Shown piece by piece: positions 43,861 to 53,842 of a stretch of 64,000 bases of DNA. The stretch spans positions 62,440,515-62,504,514 of the forward strand of contig CM075760.1 in the NCBI GenBank assembly GCA_037974335.1. Reading direction: 5' to 3'. Position numbers and translations under genes: made by a program. Under the pieces are notes generated by a model. That model was not told where the DNA came from. It worked only from the letters and a program-made list of their open reading frames with translations, and did not search any database. Numbering within the stretch: position 1 is the stretch's first letter; each line of letters starts with the position of its first letter. Origin of the DNA: Prionace glauca (Eukaryota; Chordata; Chondrichthyes; Carcharhiniformes; Carcharhinidae).

Positions 43861-44668
43861 ATCATTCCCAGCAAGGGCCAGAGGTCTGAGTGTTTAAACA
43901 TATTAAACTGTTCAAACAGAGACAGGCAGAAAGCCCTGAGGATTCACAGCTCCCTGGAAATGCAAAGGCAACTCCCATTGCCCCAAACAGCAGCAAGATG
44001 TGAACTGGAAACCCCTTCCCTCAGCTTGTTACACACTGACCTTTCCACAACCCCCAACATGTTTCCAAACACTCCCTGTAGTTTCTTCAAACTTTCTATC
44101 AAACTGTCTGTCCATTCTGCTCAATACTGACCCCCCTCTCAATCTGGCACTGACCTGGGCTCTGAATTCACACAGAGTCACAGATAGAGTTTAAAGTTGA
44201 AAGTTTTAAAATGTATTTATTGCTGTCACAAGGCTAACATTAACACTGCAATGAAATTACTGAGAGAGAGAGAGAGAGACAGAAGTCCTAAATAAAGAGA
44301 CAGAAAGAGATAATTTAAACATTTTCTGGTATTTTAATATATTTCTCTCTCTTTTCCCCATGAATTAATATTGAGATTTTACTGAGAGACAGTGTAACTG
44401 AGAAGGGGGAATCCTGGGCTCTCGTGCTGTTTAATTTAAACATTTTCTGGTATTTTAATGAATGATTTTCTCTTCTCCCCAGGAATTTGAATTTTGAAGA
44501 CTGCAATGGGACTGGGAATCCTTGGACAAGGGGCTTTTCTCCAGAGGAGGATGGATGGACTGAGTCCTGTTCTATAGGCCACACGTGAGTTGTTGTCTAT
44601 TTATTATCCCCAATCCAGGTTTAATTTTAATCTCGCTTCCTCGGATGAACCAGTTCGGTTAGATTGCG

Positions 44669-44693
44669 GGGGGGGGGGGGGGGGGGGGGGGGG
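44669..44693 (+). repeat. Poly-G run of about 25
   Basis: Uninterrupted G run followed by CGGGGC. Such runs often vary between individuals and are hard to sequence, so its exact length is uncertain. Confidence 0.85.
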
Positions 44694-45434
44694 GCGGGGC
44701 TGGAGTTTAAAACCCTGAGGTTAAAATATCGTGGCTTTGTAATGTGTTCTCCTTGTCACCAAGTGTTGAATATCAGGGTCTGAATTCTTCCAGTATGCCT
44801 AATAACAGGTGGTGAGAACAGAACAGGTTCCTGGTCACTCATACTGCAGGAGGTAATGAAAGCCACTACAGTAATTTGTCAGGCATAATCATGAGCAATC
44901 TAATGGAAATCTGTGGTCACCTAGCGCCACGTCAAGGCATGATGCCTGGAGGATGAGGTGGGAACAGGAGACTTAGAGAGTCAACTCTATAGAGCGTTGT
45001 ATCCTAATGTCATTGGGTAGCCTGAGTACGACGTTCAAGACAATATAGATCGTCAATATGGCTCCTCAATGTAGCAGAAAGAGAGCGAGGATGGGTGAAA
45101 AGACAGAAAGAGAGAGAGAGGTGTCCAGTATTTGGTTCAAATTTGCGACAAGTTCAATGTAACCGGCACATGTTTGAATTCCCCAATCCCTTTACTCCAG
45201 GATCAGAGTGATGAGAATTTCTGATTGAGAATTCCTACTGCCTCCTGCGGTGATGAAGTTTGTAACATCACCACAACTATAGGCATATGGATAACATTGG
45301 AATAGTTTAGGTTAGACGGTCATTAGATTGGTCCCACTGGCCGGCACAACATCGAGGGCCGAAGGGCCTGTACTGCGCCGTAATGTTCTATGTTCTACAC
45401 TGAAAATGAAATTCCTTAGGTTCGCAAGTCCCAT

Positions 45435-45900
45435 TTGACCTCTGGAGTCTGTGAAAGGCGCTACATCATTAAAAGTACGATCTCTTTTTTCGACGGATAC
45501 CTGTTTGCACAGGTTGCGTTCATTGCCTTCCTGATTCCACGGGAACCAATAATGTTTAGTTTTAATTTCATTTTCGTTATTTCAGTTTGTTTTGCCCAGA
45601 TCGGGTTAATGAGTGGACACCACTCCCCGAGACTTCCCGAATTCTGTCTCCAGTTCCTTCAGAGATTCTTTCCACCCCAGGAGATCCGGCAATCTATCCG
45701 GAACAACACTCTGGGAACTTACCGAGGAGACAGCGCAGTGTTTAGAAATGCTGCACCGTCAGAGCTCTCAGCCTCTCGATGACCTGTTAAATCTGGGGTA
45801 CCGTCTTCCCTCTCAGGTGGAGGTGCCACATGGTCACTGTTTCCAAAAAGAGCAAGAGAAAGACCCTGTTCGGTATCTGTTCACCAATCACAATGACTGA
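45435..45900 (+). other. Overlapping open frames, not recognised
   Basis: Two overlapping plus-strand frames: 45435-45782 (115 codons, with a hydrophobic stretch around FAQVAFIAFLIP and MFSFNFIFVISVCFA) and 45613-45900 (95 codons, polar, with LWELTEETAQCLEML). Neither matches a family known to me. A pyrimidine stretch and TTTCAG at about 45580 could be an acceptor for the second frame. It may be chance, or an exon of an unknown gene or an old element. Confidence 0.25.
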
Positions 45901-46184
45901 CACAGACAGCACTACAATATTACTGAATGAAATAATATCATTGTGAGTCCAAAAATAGCTGCTGTGTTTATTACATAAAACACTTCGGGACATTAAAACT
46001 TACAAAAATATTCTCAAGCTCATTCTTTTAATTGTCTCGATGTTTTAATTTTGCAACATATTTGTTATTCATAAAAATATTCTCAGTAAAAGATTGAGAA
46101 ATCACCACGATTTCAGGTTCCATTTCAGACTCAGTCTGATCCAATGTTTGCCTCACGCTCCGTTACGTTGCGTGAGGCTCTGAG

Positions 46185-46223
46185 AGTTTTTGTACAGGTT
46201 CAGCCCAGCTCTGAGTCTCTGTG
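46185..46223 (-). promoter_or_regulatory. TCR V recombination signal, 23-bp spacer
   Basis: Coding-strand CACAGAG (46217-46223), 23-bp spacer, ACAAAAACT (46185-46193). It directly follows the V exon at 46224. Confidence 0.92.
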
Positions 46224-47108
46224 GGTCTCAGTGCGCAGTAATACACCCCGGTGTCTGTCAGCTCTGTTTTAGACACTTTCAGCGGGACGGTGCGGGTTGT
46301 TTCATTGAGCTCCGCTGTAAAACGATCCCCGAGGGATGTCTCTGTGTTGTCGCTGTATCTATATCTCTTCAGCAGAAACTCCATGGACCCGCTGGAATAC
46401 TGTCGGTACCAAAATAAATAAGGAATGCTGCTACTTGTAACTGTGTAATTACAGAGTAACTGAACAACATCTCCTTCACTGACGGTGACTGCAGCCGGTG
46501 TCTGTGAAACAGAATCTCCTCCGCAATGTCCTGTAAGAAAGCAAAGAAATATTAAAGAAACAATGCGACTTCACTCTGTCTCCCCCACCTACCCGCACCC
46601 TCCACCAAATATGTCGTCATCTTGAGCAATAATCTCAGAAAGAAATCACACAGCGCAACAAAAATATATTTCAGAGTTCAGCCGCTGGAAAGGGAAAGTG
46701 GTTGTGGCGATTAATTAAAGTTCTACCATAAACTTTCTATTTTTTCTAATGAGATCAGTTCCTCGCCTTCAGTTCCTGTAATTGGAAACTGCTCTCGGTC
46801 TGTCTTTTTGAAGTGTGGTGTTGCCCAAGTTATTCACTGGTTTCAACCTGAGCCAACTCAATCTCTCTCATTCCATGGGGGAATTGTGCCTAATCCCAAC
46901 AGTGTTCAGTGTTGAGAACCTGATAATTTTTCGATGTTGAGATCAATCCATTCCCTGACCACACACCCTTAGCCCCTCGCACTGAGCGAAGCGCAGGATA
47001 GAATGTAGTTTTTGGCAACGATGTGTAGCACAGACTGGATCAGTTTGTGAACCTACCGGTTAAAAGTGCTGCCGCTGTGAGGAATAAATGCAGAGTAAAA
47101 GGAGACAT
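46224..47108 (-). CDS. TCR alpha/delta V gene (minus strand)
   Basis: Leader exon 47057-47108 (MSPFTLHLFLTAAALLT, GTAGGT donor, phase 1), a 526-bp intron, V exon 46224-46530. The exon reads DSVSQTPAAVTVSEGDVV, first Cys in LLCNYTV, FWYRQYSSGSMEFLL, framework 3 DRFTAELNETTRTVPLKVSK and TDTGVYYCALR. The WYRQ and YYCAL motifs identify a TCR alpha or delta V; which chain it serves cannot be told without J and C. All frames are open with a good signal, so it looks usable. The 52.17 kb fragment is a near-identical inverted paralogue. A CCAAT box lies about 100 bp upstream of the start. Confidence 0.94.
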
Positions 47109-47208
47109 GTTTGCAACGAGCTTGCGGCGAATTTGACCAGAACGGGTTGAAGCTGAATTGTTTTTTGTCAAGAGTGGAAAAGATCGAGTCAGATCCGGGC
47201 CCCTGTTG

Positions 47209-47243
47209 ATTGGTTTACTGCTAAAAATGTCATCAGATGACAT
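47209..47243 (-). promoter_or_regulatory. TCR V promoter elements: CCAAT and 17-bp palindrome
   Basis: ATTGG at 47209-47213 is a CCAAT box on the gene's strand. ATGTCATCAGATGACAT at 47227-47243 is a perfect palindrome about 120 bp upstream of the start. It contains TGACATC-type half sites, as in the CRE-like elements known in TCR V promoters. Confidence 0.55.
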
Positions 47244-47244
47244 C

Positions 47245-48380
47245 CAATCAGCTTCAAGTTTCTATGTACTTCAATGCAACCAAAGATCTCATCGTTCCTT
47301 TGTCTGCAATTCATCCTATTGGCGGAGAGAAGTGAATTTGGTCATCCCACGACAGGAGATTACTTTCCCCTTCAACTGTCATTTCAGGAACCGACTGGTT
47401 CCCTGAGTCTTGATGGCTCTCTTCTAACATGGAGAATGACAATATCCGTCCACACAACAACATAACAAGCAGCTTGTTTTGAAACATGTTTGGGAAAGCA
47501 GTTATGGTGGGGAAGGATTTTTTTCTAAGTTGAGACATCGACTTCATTAGAAGTGATAGAATAATGAATGGCCTAAGATATTTCCACACGATGCTCCCTC
47601 AATTTCTAACTTTGCAGTGTGTGAAATCCTGCTTCAGAGTGGGAATATAGCTTGCTGATCAAAAGAGTGCCAAGCAGGGGAAAGCAGAAAAGATCGATAT
47701 CTCCGATAAAAGCTCTAATAAAACAACGCAGGTGAGACAGATCAGGGTGAGAACAGCACAGGAAACCTGTGGGCGGGGCTACCATCGATAGTGTAGTCAC
47801 AGGTAGACTTCGTCTGGAGAGAATTGAACTCAATAATAATGTCACATTGGAATTCTATAACTTTGCCTCTGTGTAACAGTGGTAGCCAAATGTTCATTCC
47901 ATATTGCGGATCAGTAGACTCGGACCAGGAGTGTCAGTGTTCGTAAATGTTTCAATACTTTGCAAAATCTTTAACAGTGACGCGGATGGGAAGCTGAGCA
48001 GCTGTATTAGAGAGGTTCTGAATTAATGTACAAGGTAACAGAAAAAGCTTTAAATGTTTACGTTAAAGACTGGGAAAGGGAAATGCGCACAATTTCCATA
48101 AACCAGGAAAGGCAAGAACAGTTAGGAGCAAATGGGCAGAGAAACGCATTGAAAATCAAAACAAGGGAGTTACGGAATCTCAAACCGACTTGTCAATGTT
48201 GTGTCCATTGCAAATGTAAGTTAAAATCATCAACTAATGTAACTGTGAAACTGTACCACATCAGTTGTTGTTTCTGAGTGTTGTGTTTTGTTGTAATTTG
48301 ATGAATCTCTGGCACTCTCACCGTGGAATCTGAATTAGGGGCGCGTGAGCGCGCCCTGCTGGCAACTAACTGGAACTGCC
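47245..48380. other. Spacer between TCR V genes, no gene seen
   Basis: No domain or clear repeat was recognised. Bases 48290-48330 lie just past the recombination signal of the V pseudogene. Confidence 0.5.
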
Positions 48381-48387
48381 AATGTGG

Positions 48388-48620
48388 GGTTTTTGTACGG
48401 CATGCGTCATATCTCTGCAGAAGTATGTGCTTCATGGCACAGGAATACATGGCGCTATCGGAGATCACAGTATAACTGATCGTTAGCTTGGTAGTCTTGT
48501 TATTTTTATCAAATTTAGAAAAAAACTTATCTTTGAGGTCACTGCCCCTTTGCGCATTCCCTCCAATAAGAAGAACCATGTACACTGGAGCTTTCCAGGC
48601 CTGCTGACGGTACCAGTGCA
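48388..48620 (-). pseudogene. TCR V pseudogene cut by a Penelope-like insertion
   Basis: Minus-strand V remnant running from framework 2 (HWYRQQAWKAPVYM) through framework 3 (DKFFSKFDKNNKTTKL) to SDSAMYSCAMK. The frame is open, but leader, framework 1 and CDR1 are absent, replaced by the Penelope-like element that starts at 48621. Its recombination signal is odd: CACATAC (48423-48429), a 26-bp spacer and a perfect ACAAAAACC nonamer (48388-48396). Three extra spacer bases relative to the 51.6 kb V break the 23-bp rule, so it should not recombine well. Confidence 0.85.
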
Positions 48621-49305
48621 GTAAGAATTCTCACAACACCAGGCTAAAGTCCAATCAGTTTAGGTACTAGTAAACACACAAGCTTTCGGAAACGCTGTTC
48701 CTTCGTCAGGTATGTGGAAGGTTCTGGTCAGAGAAGGGCATATAAAGACACACAGTTTACAGAATACTGAATAGAATGCGAGTCTTTACAGCTAACCTGC
48801 TATTCAAGTCTTAGATGTGCAGACAATGTGAATGGAGATAGCATTAAACATAGGTTAAAGAGATGTGCATTGTCTCCAGACAGTACAGTTAGTGAGATGT
48901 TGCAAACCCAGGCAAGTCATGGGGGTTACAGATAGTGCGACATGAACCCAAAATCTCGGTTGAGGCCGTCCTCATGTGTGCGGAACTTGGCTATCAGTCT
49001 CTGCTCAGCGACTCTGCGCTGTCGTGTGTCGTGAAGGCCGCCTTGGAGAATGCTTACCCGAAGATCAGAGTCCGAATGCCCGTGACAGCTGAAGTGTTCG
49101 CCAACAGGAAGGGAACAGTCTTGCCTGGTGATTGTTGAGCGATGTTCATTCATCCGTTGTCGTAGCGTCAGCATGGTCTCCCCAATGTACCAGACTTCGG
49201 GACATCCTTTCCTGCAGCGTATTAGGTAGACAACGTTAGCCGAGTTGCAAGGGTATGTACCGTGTACCTGGTGGATGGTGTTCTCAATTTTGACATGCTG
49301 AAAAT
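48621..49305 (-). mobile_element. Penelope-like retroelement 3' part with GIY-YIG domain
   Basis: The minus-strand frame encodes the C-terminal GIY-YIG endonuclease of a Penelope-like element: NVVYLIRCRKGCPEVWYIGE gives the VYL...WYIG core. It is followed by RQRMNEHRS, HFSCHGHSDSDLRV, RRVAEQRLIAKF and GLNRDFGFMSHYL, and by the usual tail with CTTTCGG and CCTTCGTCAGG. No reverse transcriptase is present, so it is a 5'-truncated copy. The GIY-YIG frame looks open, suggesting a fairly recent insertion. It abuts the TCR V pseudogene and likely split or truncated it. Confidence 0.88.
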
Positions 49306-49399
49306 GAAAGAAGATTAATGTGTAAATGGCGAGCGATCACGAAACTCTGAGGTATAAATGAATTTGGCTGTCCTCGTCCAGAAATCACAAGGGGTTAAT

Positions 49400-49740
49400 G
49401 TACAAGTACAGCAATTAATTAGAAAATAACATAGAATGTTATCACTTATTATGAGGGAATGTATTGCAAAAATAGGCAGGGCATGTTTCCGTTATACAGG
49501 GCATTTGTGAGACCATATTTGAGAATTGTGCACAATACTTGCCTCCTTATCTAAAGGTAATGCTTTAGAAAATATTCGAAGGTTTGTAAAACTATTACCA
49601 GAATGAGTAGGTTCTTTTACAAAGACAGAATGGTGATGCTGGGTTTGCATCCACTAGAGTTTAGAAGAGAAAGAGGCAACTTTATTAAAACCTTTCAAAC
49701 CGTAAGAGACGTTAACAGGTTGGATGTGGAGTGGATATTT
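49400..49740 (+). mobile_element. LINE 3' fragment, decayed
   Basis: Carries the CR1-type steps ACAGGGCATTTGTGAGACCA, a TTTAGAAGAGAAAGAGGCAA step and a GATGTGGAGTGGATATTTCC end. Non-coding; assigned by similarity of order to other LINE ends. Confidence 0.55.
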
Positions 49741-49950
49741 CCTCTTTCCCAGAATTGTAGCTGTTACTGGATATTTCTGTGTCTCTATGTTTCTCGGAGT
49801 GTATCTGTCTGGACTCTTGGTTCTGTGTGTGTTTCTAATGCGGTTGTGCTGTCCACAGGAGGGCGTTCTGTGATCACTTACAAAACATCACGGCCTCCTT
49901 CTTCAGAAAGTTTCTATTGACCCATATAAAATGGGAGGGGAATTAAACCC

Positions 49951-49960
49951 CAGCCAATGG
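49951..49960 (+). promoter_or_regulatory. TCR V promoter CCAAT box
   Basis: CAGCCAATGG, 93 bp upstream of the V start at 50053. The same AGCCAATGG occurs upstream of the next V gene. Confidence 0.5.
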
Positions 49961-50052
49961 TATGGCATACTCCTTCTCTTTCAAATTCTCACATTCCAAA
50001 TCGGTTATAGCCAGAGATTCGTGTTTCTGTTCCTGGTGTTCAGTCTGGAACC

Positions 50053-50533
50053 ATGAGGGTGAAAATATTTCTAACTCTGGTTATTGCCCTGATCGCAGGT
50101 CAGTGAAACTGGAATCTTCCAAAAGTACATCGTAATCCTTTTGCAATCTCCTTTTCCCATCGCTGTTTGATTATTGTCTTCCTCTTAATCCTAACCCACT
50201 GTGTGTCTGCTGTTTATCTTCAGAGATGAGCAACGGAGACTCGGTGTCCCAGCTGGAGCCAAGAATTGAAGCAGCGGAGGGTGAAGATTCAGCAATATCC
50301 TGCAATTACTCTGTATCGAGTTCAGCTACAAGCTATACCCTGTTCTGGTATCGCCAGTATCCACACCGAGCTCCTCAGTATCTGCTCAGAGCCGATAGTT
50401 ATGGGTTTAACGAGACGGCTCCCGGCTTTGAGCATTTCAGCGGGAATCTCAGCCTGAAACAAAGCACTTTTCACTTGTCCATGAAAGGTTTGAAGATGAC
50501 AGACAGCACCGTGTATTACTGTGCACTGAGACT
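50053..50533 (+). CDS. TCR alpha/delta V gene (plus strand, first)
   Basis: Leader exon 50053-50098 (MRVKIFLTLVIALIA, GTCAGT donor, phase 1), a 125-bp intron, V exon 50224-50533. The exon reads GDSVSQLEPRIEAAEGED, first Cys in AISCNYSV, LFWYRQYPHRAPQYLL, framework 3 with NLSLKQSTFHLSM and TDSTVYYCALR. The two acceptor AGs at 222-223 and 224-225 were resolved by phase: the exon starts at 50224. It is open and followed by a consensus signal; it looks functional. It belongs to a different V family from the 46.2 kb gene. Confidence 0.95.
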
Positions 50534-50572
50534 CACAGTGAATAAGGCTCCCACGGACCTCATACAAAAACC
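50534..50572 (+). promoter_or_regulatory. TCR V recombination signal, consensus 23
   Basis: CACAGTG (50534-50540), 23-bp spacer, ACAAAAACC (50564-50572). Both elements match consensus exactly. Confidence 0.96.
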
Positions 50573-51320
50573 GGTGTAAGTTCATCATCAATGGTTCTGT
50601 TTAAAAAAGTGATGCATCTTATCGACATATACAGAGAATTAAGCCCACAACACAGCCCCGGTCTGAATTGTATTCCCTCGCTGAGGTTAACGATCGTCAC
50701 TGTTGAGAAATGTGACATTTGGCGCTCAGATTACTCCCGGATCAAACTCAATTACTTCCTGATCCAATACACACAAACACGCAGGTCTCCGGGGTGAATA
50801 ACTTCATCAATCTGTACTCATCATCGTTCTGGATCAGGTGCCTAGCTGTAAGGCGACACATTTCCAAAGTGATCTGTTGTGAAATTCAGCTCCACTGTTG
50901 TCCCATTCTAAAGTCCCTTGAGTAGAAATAATGACTGATTGAAATCTGTCCTTTCCAAGGACAAGAGTAACCCCGGTGAAACCATAGGTCGATGTGGAGT
51001 TCTGTGACTTCTTATCCCATATTCATAAAACACCTAATTATTATTTATTGTCATGCTCTAGATGCACTCATTAGTACATGTTCATCAGATCGATGATAAA
51101 ATATTTAATTTTCCGCATTTATTAGAAAGAAAAATCGATCCGTAGAAATATTTTCACAATGAGTTCGGAGGAAAACGAGTTAAACCCAGGAACATACAGA
51201 ATGAGGGAAAATGTGAGAGAGAAAAAGAGGGAGGAAGTGTAGACACCCACAGCCAGGGACGGAATGTGATTGGTGCGTGTCAGCCCTATTAAACCTTTCA
51301 CTCACAGCGATTGGTCCACA
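50573..51320. other. Spacer between TCR V genes
   Basis: No gene or repeat recognised. Confidence 0.6.
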
Positions 51321-51322
51321 GC

Positions 51323-51352
51323 TGACATCAGAGCTGAGACACCAGCCAATGG
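51323..51352 (+). promoter_or_regulatory. TCR V promoter: TGACATCA and CCAAT
   Basis: TGACATCA (51323-51330) resembles the CRE-like decamer of TCR V promoters; AGCCAATGG (51344-51352) is a CCAAT box. Both lie 130-160 bp upstream of the start at 51483. Confidence 0.5.
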
Positions 51353-51482
51353 CAGCACTGATAACCGGCCCCCAGTTTCCCAATGATTGAAGCTGCCTCT
51401 GACCTGAGTTTACTCTGTGATACAAGACTAGAAACAACAACACATTTCAAACAGTGTCGCCTTTTTCTTCCAGTCAGGATCC

Positions 51483-51920
51483 ATGTGTTCCCTATGTGCT
51501 TTACTGATAATAATGGTCATGTTGCCCGGTGGGTCTGAGCTCAAATCCTCAGTGTGCGTTTTATGGGTTATTTTTATTCACAGATTTCTCACACATTCTA
51601 TATGTTGTTACAGGAACCAGTGGCCAAGATTCAGTTTCCCAGGAGCCGCCTGAATTAACGGTTCAGGAAGGACAGACGGTAATATTGAACTGCAGTTACG
51701 AAGCAAAATATACAGACAATTATCTTTTCTGGTACATCCAATATCCTGGGGAAGCTCCGAGATATTTATTGAAGAAATATGGCACGGATGGCGGAGAAAC
51801 GTCTCCAGATTTCTCCGACCGGTTTTCTGCTGATTTGGACAAAGTTAAGAAAACTGCTCCATTAAATATCACCGGGGTCCGTGTCTCTGACTCTGCCGTG
51901 TATCACTGTGCGCTGAGCCC
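51483..51920 (+). CDS. TCR alpha/delta V gene (plus strand, second)
   Basis: Leader exon 51483-51528 (MCSLCALLIIMVMLP, GTGGGT donor, phase 1), an 85-bp intron, V exon 51614-51920 after a TTGTTACAG acceptor. Landmarks: GQDSVSQEPPELTVQEGQTV, first Cys in ILNCSYEA, LFWYIQYPGEAPRYLL (Ile for the usual Arg), DRFSADLDKVKKTAPL and SDSAVYHCALS (His for the usual Tyr before Cys). It is intact with an acceptable signal. A long frame that reads through the leader intron from 51529 is an artefact of the short intron. Confidence 0.94.
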
Positions 51921-51959
51921 CACACTGTTACAGAGGCGCAGTCAGCCCGTACAAAAACC
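51921..51959 (+). promoter_or_regulatory. TCR V recombination signal, 23-bp spacer
   Basis: CACACTG (51921-51927), 23-bp spacer, ACAAAAACC (51951-51959). One change in the outer half of the heptamer; the critical CAC is kept. Confidence 0.93.
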
Positions 51960-52164
51960 AGCAAAGTCACTCTCACCTCCTCTCACTGAATCAGACCTGT
52001 GACCTGGTTCATGAACTGTTAATATAACTAGAACATAATAAAAATACTAAATTGCCCGGATGCTTTATTTCTGCGATGCTGAATGTATCATTCTCTGTAA
52101 AATCCGCCTTTATAGTAGTTTCCCGGGTTCCGAGCAGCCCTTTAACTGGGAAATCTTGGTGAAA

Positions 52165-52366
52165 CCATGGAGTATCTGCTGCAAACAAATAAATTCACTA
52201 GGAACACAGGGAGATCCCCTGGGGGCCGTTTCTCAGCGGAGCTCAATGATACAACCCGCACCGTCCCGTTGAAAGTGTCTAAAACAGAGCTGACAGACTC
52301 CGGGGTGTATTATTGCGCACTGAGACCCACAGAGACACAGAGCTGGGCTGAACCTGTACAAAAACT
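52165..52366 (+). pseudogene. 5'-truncated TCR V with intact signal
   Basis: Only the last part of a V exon survives: MEYLLQTNKF, framework 3 GGRFSAELNDTTRTVPLKVS and TDSGVYYCALR. Leader, framework 1, CDR1 and most of framework 2 are missing. The signal is intact: CACAGAG (52328-52334), 23-bp spacer, ACAAAAACT (52358-52366). It is nearly identical to the 46.2 kb gene, in inverted orientation, and the similarity continues about 90 bp past the signal. It could still rearrange but could not make a full V domain. Confidence 0.92.
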
Positions 52367-52369
52367 GTC

Positions 52370-52995
52370 AGAGCCTCACTCAACATAACAGAGCGTTAGG
52401 CAAACATTGTGATCAGAATGAGTCTGAAACGGAACCTAAAATCCTGGTGAATTCTCAAACTATTAATTACAATAAATGGTTTATTACTAAAAAATACATC
52501 ACCAAAAAAGCAACGTGGCAGTTTAGGAAATGAATATGAGAATATTTATAGAATTTGATGACCCAAACTCTTTCGTTGTCATTGTAGAAAACAAAGCAGA
52601 CAATTTAGACTCAGCGAAACATTTCAGTTAGTAATACGGTAGGTGCCATGGACCAGGTACCATGCCCTGAGGTGGCGCTAGATAACCAGAGATTCCCATT
52701 AGGTTGCTCAGTGATGATACCTGACAACGTCGGGCGGTTGTTTCCATTTCCTCCGGCAGTAACTCCTGCAGGAAACTCTCCTGTTGTTTTCACTTGTCAT
52801 TCAGCTTATTGGAAGAATTTACAAGCAGATGATCAACCTGTGTGACCGGATAAGGAGCACATCCTCTATATCCATGAAGTGGAGATGGATCCCAGAGTTT
52901 CTGGTCCAGAAGGCCTGTTTCTGTTCTACAGCTTCCGTAATTCACACATCGCCTCTTGCACTAAATGCGCTGTGGTTTATGGTGGTGTCAAGAGG
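52370..52995. other. Spacer, no gene recognised
   Basis: The first 90 bp continue the duplication with the 46.1 kb region. The rest shows no recognised gene or repeat. Confidence 0.5.
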
Positions 52996-53305
52996 CGCAG
53001 ATTTTGAAATAAAGTTTATTAGTCACAAGTAAGGCTTACATTCACAATGCAATTAAGTTACTGTGAAAATTCCCTAGTCGCCACACCACGGCGCTTATTC
53101 GGGTACACTGATGGAGAATTTAGCACGGCAAATGCAGCTAACGTCCTTCGGACTGTGGGAAGAAACCGGAGCACGCGGAGGAAACCTACGCAGATACTGG
53201 GAGGGTGTGCAAACTCCACACACGAACAGTGACCCAAGCCAGGAATCGAACCCGAGTCCCTGGCGCTGAGAAGTAACAGTGTTAACCACTGTGCCGTTTC
53301 CTGTA
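52996..53305 (-). mobile_element. tRNA-like SINE, family A subtype
   Basis: In antisense the copy has the tRNA-like head (CGGCACAGTGGTTAACACTG), GGTTCGATTCCTGGC (a good B box), GTAGGTTTCCTCCGCGTG and CACAGTCCGAAGGACGTTAG. Its different tail contains AATTGCATTGTGAATGTAAG and AATAAACTTTAT. Confidence 0.88.
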
Positions 53306-53710
53306 ACTCCAGCTGTCACCTGTGTCAGGGGAAACTGACGGTTCTACAAGTTTTAGCGAAAGATGAGGTCTTGGGGCATCATCTGTGAAAGAGCGACTTT
53401 CAATTGTATGTTGCTGCATCGGATTGCGGGTTTTTATTGTTGCAGTTTATCACATGTTTTATTAATTTGATGTTATTACTACAACAGCTGCTGCCTTTGC
53501 CATTTTGATTTTGCAACACTCTGCAATGCTGAGACTGGGGAGACGAGTGAACAACAGGGAGCAGCATTGCAGCTTCTCTCCCCCCATTGAAACTGAGATT
53601 GTTGCTCCATCTGCTGCACCATCCCCACCACATCCACTGGGGGGCAATCTGGACAATGGGCTGCAGGCAGACCTCACTGCGCCTGCGCCACAATCACGCC
53701 CATCGCCCGC

Positions 53711-53842
53711 GTTGCCAGGGGAGACGGCCAGCGGCCATGTTGCGTTGCCAGGGGAGACGGCCAGCCGCCATCTTGCGTTGCCAGGGGAGAAGTCCAGCCG
53801 CCATCTTGCGTTGCCAGGGGAGACGGCGTCCCGCGCGCTGCA
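53711..53842. repeat. 33-bp array with YY1- and X-box-like motifs
   Basis: Unit starts at 53711, 53744, 53777 and 53810, an exact 33-bp period. Each unit has GTTGCCAGGGGAGA (X-box/RFX-like) and the second and third end in CCGCCATCTTG, reverse complement of the YY1 core AAGATGGCGG; the first unit has a changed form and the fourth is incomplete. It is not a CRISPR array (see rejected list). Confidence 0.85.

Larger units (their letters stand above)
42110..45430. other. Repeat-rich non-coding region
   Basis: Contains CT-rich runs (42345-42510), a duplicated block (42690-42880 and 43435-43660), a Penelope-type tail (43705-43860), a local duplication of TTTAAACATTTTCTGGTATT (about 44315 and 44430), a poly-G run (44669-44693) and a short SINE or LINE tail (45310-45400). 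Several TTTTCCCAGGAATTT-like acceptors suggest relics of 5' exons, but no gene could be supported. Confidence 0.55.

Noticed and set aside
51529-52002. Single 157-codon frame as one TCR V exon
   Set aside because: It reads through the 85-bp leader intron. The true leader starts at 51483 and the V exon at 51614, shown by donor, acceptor and phase.
53711-53842. Regular 33-bp array as a possible CRISPR array
   Set aside because: There are no unique spacers, no cas genes, it is a vertebrate genome, and the unit is made of promoter motifs. It is a tandem repeat in a CpG island.
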